DNA of 64,000 nucleotides from Lentzea sp. NBRC 102530 (lineage in GTDB: Bacteria; Actinomycetota; Actinomycetes; Mycobacteriales; Pseudonocardiaceae). Location of the stretch: the NCBI RefSeq assembly GCF_030269365.1, contig NZ_BSTF01000015.1:154137-218136 (forward strand), in the 5' to 3' direction. A program made the translations under genes and the position numbers. Positions 61,590-64,000 of the stretch are shown piece by piece (position 1 is the first letter of the stretch; each line of letters opens with the position of its first letter). The notes beneath the pieces were generated by a model. It did no database searches. It was given only the letters and a program-made list of their open reading frames with translations, and was not told where the DNA came from.

Positions 61590-63560
61590 GTGTACCAGAA
61601 GCCGAAGAGATTTGGTAGACCCAACCCGCGTACTAGCGCGGTCGTGGCCATCACCGCAACTGTGACGTCGCTCATCTTGCCAGTTCAGCCTGTCGCAGCC
61701 GCCGAACAGATCAGCTGCCGCGAGTCCGCGTCGATTTACGCGACGCTTCCCAGCGGCGAACTTCGCGAGTACTTCCACAACACTCCAGAAACCGGAACCT
61801 TCGACTGGAAGACGGAACGAGTACTCGCCGGAAACTGGTCACAGATAACCTCGATCAGCGGCACAGACGGCCGCCTCTACCAAATCACGGACGGAGGCGA
61901 GCTTCGTCGCTACCGGCATACCGGAAGCGGCTGGGATAATCCCGGAGGAAATCCCTACATCAGCCTGGGGACTGGCTGGGAGCTCTATCGAAACTCGGCA
62001 TATCTGAACCGCATCACGGTGGACGCGAAGGGCGACATCTACTCCATCGCCGCCAACGGCGATCTCACCTGGTCACGCTTCAACGAGCAATCCTCCACGT
62101 GGGAAAAGAGGATCCTCGCCACCGGGTGGACCAGGTTCAACCTGATCACGGCAGCTGGTGACGGCGTGATCTACGCACGTGACGCCAACATCGACGGCGG
62201 CAAGCTCTACCGAACGCACTACCACGCCGAATCTCAGCGCCGAATCACCTACATCACGCCCATGACCGGCAGCGGATGGAACACACGTCCTCGGGTGTTC
62301 TCCCCCGGCGGCGACGTGCTGTACGGAGTCGAAACAAACGGCAATTTGTGGTGGTACAGGCGATCTGAGGCAACCGATTCCTGGGCAACGCAGACTCAGA
62401 TCGGCCAGGGATGGGGGCTCGACTGGCAACTCGGCGCGATGTCCAACGCTTGTACGCTCAGCGGACTGCCGGTCCCGCAACGCCCTGCGCCGCGCCCCGT
62501 TCAGGATCTGACCAGAAGCGACCTCATCGAAGGTCAACCCGGCTTGATCCAGGCCTTCTACGTCGATCCGTACGGCACTCTCAAAGCCGTGACACAGCGG
62601 CAAGGCTCAGCAATCGACTTCCTCGACACCGCCGCGATCGACTCTCCCGCCACGGTGAGCACCACCCCCAGCGCGATCATGACCAAAGACGGCAGGCCGA
62701 ACGTCTACGTGCTCGGCACCGACACCGACACCCTCGAGGCGACGCGCGGCGCCGACGGAATCTCCTGGCCCACGACCTCGTCGTTCGGCGGCTGGACAGT
62801 CGGCCCGGCCAAGGCCGCGAAATACCGCGACAGCCGCACACAGTTCTTCGCGATCGATGAAGCGGGCCGACTGCTGGCACGCAGCCAGCAAGTGGTGGAC
62901 GGCCCCGTGTGGCCCTGGGCGCCGATCGGCTTCACCGGCCTGACCGGCGAGGTGACCGCCCTCCCCGCAGCAGGTAACGACGACCTCGAAGTGCTGGTGA
63001 CAACAGCCTCCGGCTTCGTCGTCACCTCCAGGTACGTCAACCGAGCACTCACCAACGTGCGAACAGTCAGCGCAGGCGCCATCACAGGCAAACCCGCCGC
63101 AGTGGTCAAGACCGACGGCAAGGTGCAGATCTTCGCGCGCAGGGCCGACGGCAAGATCCACACGGTGCGGGACACCACCACTGGCCTCGACACTGCATGG
63201 GCCCCGATCGACGGGATCACTGCGAACGGCTCTCCCGCTGCGGTGATCAGCAACGGACGGATCACCCTTGCCGTCCGCGCCAACGACGGCTACGTCTACA
63301 CCAACAAGCAGACAACTCAGGACGGCCCGTTCGCCGGCTGGATCAAACTGACCGACTCACGCAGCGGCAACGCCTGGCCAACCGACACCGAACCATCGAT
63401 GGTTGCGCTCAGCACGGGCAAAGTCGTCGTGATGTACCGCAGCGCCGACGAAGTCACCTACGCCTTCGAATCCACCCCGGGCACCACCGGCGCAACCGCC
63501 CGATCTGCCTCTGCGGACGACCGATACATCGGCGGACCATCGCCAAAGACGAACCGCTAA
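61590..63560 (+). CDS. Secreted beta-propeller protein (tachylectin-2-like)
   Basis: About 656 residues from GTG 61590. An export signal is visible: basic KPKRFGRPNPR, a hydrophobic core (SAVVAITATVTSLILPVQ) and PVAAAEQ cleavage-like site. Residues ~40-280 contain tachylectin-2-type propeller blades (SGTDGRLYQITDGGELRRYR, GDIYSIAANGDLTWSRFNEQ, GDVLYGVETNGNLWWYRRSE, each ending with a GW-type strand). After a Pro-rich linker the rest looks like a second propeller of a different kind (VQIFARRADGKIHTVRDTTT, GWIKLTDSRSGNAWPTDTEP). Sugar binding is plausible for the first half. Divergent partner of the RHS toxin; a role in delivery or target binding is inferred. Confidence 0.78.
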   Translation: MYQKPKRFGRPNPRTSAVVAITATVTSLILPVQPVAAAEQISCRESASIYATLPSGELREYFHNTPETGTFDWKTERVLAGNWSQITSISGTDGRLYQITDGGELRRYRHTGSGWDNPGGNPYISLGTGWELYRNSAYLNRITVDAKGDIYSIAANGDLTWSRFNEQSSTWEKRILATGWTRFNLITAAGDGVIYARDANIDGGKLYRTHYHAESQRRITYITPMTGSGWNTRPRVFSPGGDVLYGVETNGNLWWYRRSEATDSWATQTQIGQGWGLDWQLGAMSNACTLSGLPVPQRPAPRPVQDLTRSDLIEGQPGLIQAFYVDPYGTLKAVTQRQGSAIDFLDTAAIDSPATVSTTPSAIMTKDGRPNVYVLGTDTDTLEATRGADGISWPTTSSFGGWTVGPAKAAKYRDSRTQFFAIDEAGRLLARSQQVVDGPVWPWAPIGFTGLTGEVTALPAAGNDDLEVLVTTASGFVVTSRYVNRALTNVRTVSAGAITGKPAAVVKTDGKVQIFARRADGKIHTVRDTTTGLDTAWAPIDGITANGSPAAVISNGRITLAVRANDGYVYTNKQTTQDGPFAGWIKLTDSRSGNAWPTDTEPSMVALSTGKVVVMYRSADEVTYAFESTPGTTGATARSASADDRYIGGPSPKTNR

Positions 63561-63600
63561 ACGATTGACGCGTAAGTCGAGGCGGTAGCTAAAGACGGAC

Positions 63601-63647
63601 GAAGGGTGTCCAAGATCAGTTTGTGACGACCGATCTGGACACCCTTC
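63601..63647. repeat. Hairpin: transposon end or terminator
   Basis: GAAGGGTGTCC (63601-63611) pairs perfectly with GGACACCCTTC (63637-63647), and GATC on each side of the loop extends the stem past a small mismatch. It overlaps the first codons of a transposase-like fragment, so it may be the self-pairing end of an insertion sequence; it could equally serve as terminator of the propeller gene 41 bp upstream. Confidence 0.5.
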
Positions 63648-63679
63648 TCGCTGACGCCGAGCATGCTCATTCGGCTTGA
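63623..63679 (+). pseudogene. Transposase N-terminal relic (possibly IS982-like)
   Basis: A GTG-started frame encodes VTTDLDTLLADAEHAHSA and stops. The first nine residues match my memory of the opening of an actinobacterial transposase (TTxLDTLL). Only this start remains and it is fused to unrelated sequence. Family assignment is weak. Confidence 0.4.
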
Positions 63680-63825
63680 CGGGAACGCCAGAGCGGGGAC
63701 GGGTCCGAGCGACCCGACACCACTCCACTACTCGGGCGCGGACAGGCCGAACGATGATTCCACCACTAGGCTGCCAGCACGAAACCGCAGGTCAGCACTG
63801 TTCCCATCCTTTGGTACTCCCGCCC

Positions 63826-64000
63826 GAGGTCCGGCCCTCCGCAAGAACGATCTTGCGCAGGGTGGTGCCCTCCCCGAGGTCCGGCCCTCCGCAAGAACGA
63901 TCTTGCGCAGGGTGGTGCCCTCCCCGAGGTCCGGCCCTCCGCAAGAACGATCTTGCGCAGGGTGGTGCCCTCCCCGAGGTCCGGCCCTCCGCAAGAACGA
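63826..64000. repeat. Perfect 50-bp tandem repeats running off the window edge
   Basis: Three complete identical 50-bp units (63826-63875, 63876-63925, 63926-63975) and half of a fourth (63976-64000). Each unit starts GAGGTCCGGCCCTCC and contains the hairpin CGCAAGAACGATCTTGCG (7-bp arms, 4-nt loop). The unit is not a multiple of three, so it is unlikely to be coding. There are no spacers, so it is not a CRISPR array. Its full extent is unknown because the window ends. Confidence 0.88.

Noticed and set aside
63826..64000. CRISPR array
   Set aside because: The units are directly adjacent without spacers and no cas genes are present; it is a plain tandem repeat.

Overview
The window looks like chromosomal DNA of a filamentous actinomycete, most likely a member of the Pseudonocardiaceae or Actinosynnemataceae. 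The grounds are very high GC with G/C-rich third codon positions, frequent GTG starts, many 4-bp ATGA/GTGA start-stop overlaps, a complete conservon, AfsR/SARP-type regulators of about 1,200 residues, BldD/XRE-like regulators and an RHS toxin with a HINT domain. Genus and species cannot be fixed from sequence alone.

Layout. 1-1,759: the end of an indole prenyltransferase (DMATS) gene and a tryptophanase, probably part of a prenyl-indole pathway. 1,821-5,704: conservon cvnABCD. 6,671-8,652: an XRE regulator facing a membrane protein and an ImmA/IrrE-type metallopeptidase. 8,692-12,925: an operon of amidohydrolase, DUF59-like protein and Zn-alcohol dehydrogenase, divergent from a GAF/AAA/Fis activator, with a perfect palindrome between them; these resemble the accessory genes of propane/acetone monooxygenase loci, but no monooxygenase is present. 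12,903-15,493: a secreted serine hydrolase, then an operon of unknown genes led by a 25-residue four-cysteine microprotein. 15,642-19,873: a long-type PurL with a separate PurQ, and an unknown gene. 20,040-28,639: a trehalose-phosphatase relic and two giant AfsR-like regulators flanking an orphan LuxR regulator. 28,751-31,485: a CocE-type hydrolase and a possible Stv-like protein.

32,060-37,610 holds a small locus that may be biosynthetic: EF-hand protein, isopropylmalate/isocitrate-dehydrogenase-like enzyme, isochorismatase-like hydrolase and methyltransferase, facing a 2-alkylmalate-synthase-like enzyme fused to a YrdC/Sua5-like domain. 38,010-41,479 is a tightly coupled operon of double-SnoaL protein, zinc macrodomain, SirTM-type sirtuin and Zn-alcohol dehydrogenase, divergent from an AraC regulator, suggesting a protein ADP-ribosylation cycle. 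42,431-46,736: a regulator, a secreted protein-arginine deiminase and, beyond a 19-bp perfect inverted repeat, a membrane-protein/regulator operon.

46,758-50,106 is a decayed zone: a frameshifted MacB-like permease, a broken IS3-family element and a nearly intact IS3-family element inserted in it. 50,247-63,560 is a polymorphic-toxin island: a 3,200-residue RHS protein with HINT and HNH nuclease domains, two DUF4265-like candidate immunity genes (one frameshifted), an unknown small gene, and a divergent secreted beta-propeller protein with the same unusual G-rich ribosome-binding leader. The window ends in a transposase relic and perfect 50-bp tandem repeats that run off the edge.

Functions are assigned by reading the protein sequences; no database search was possible.
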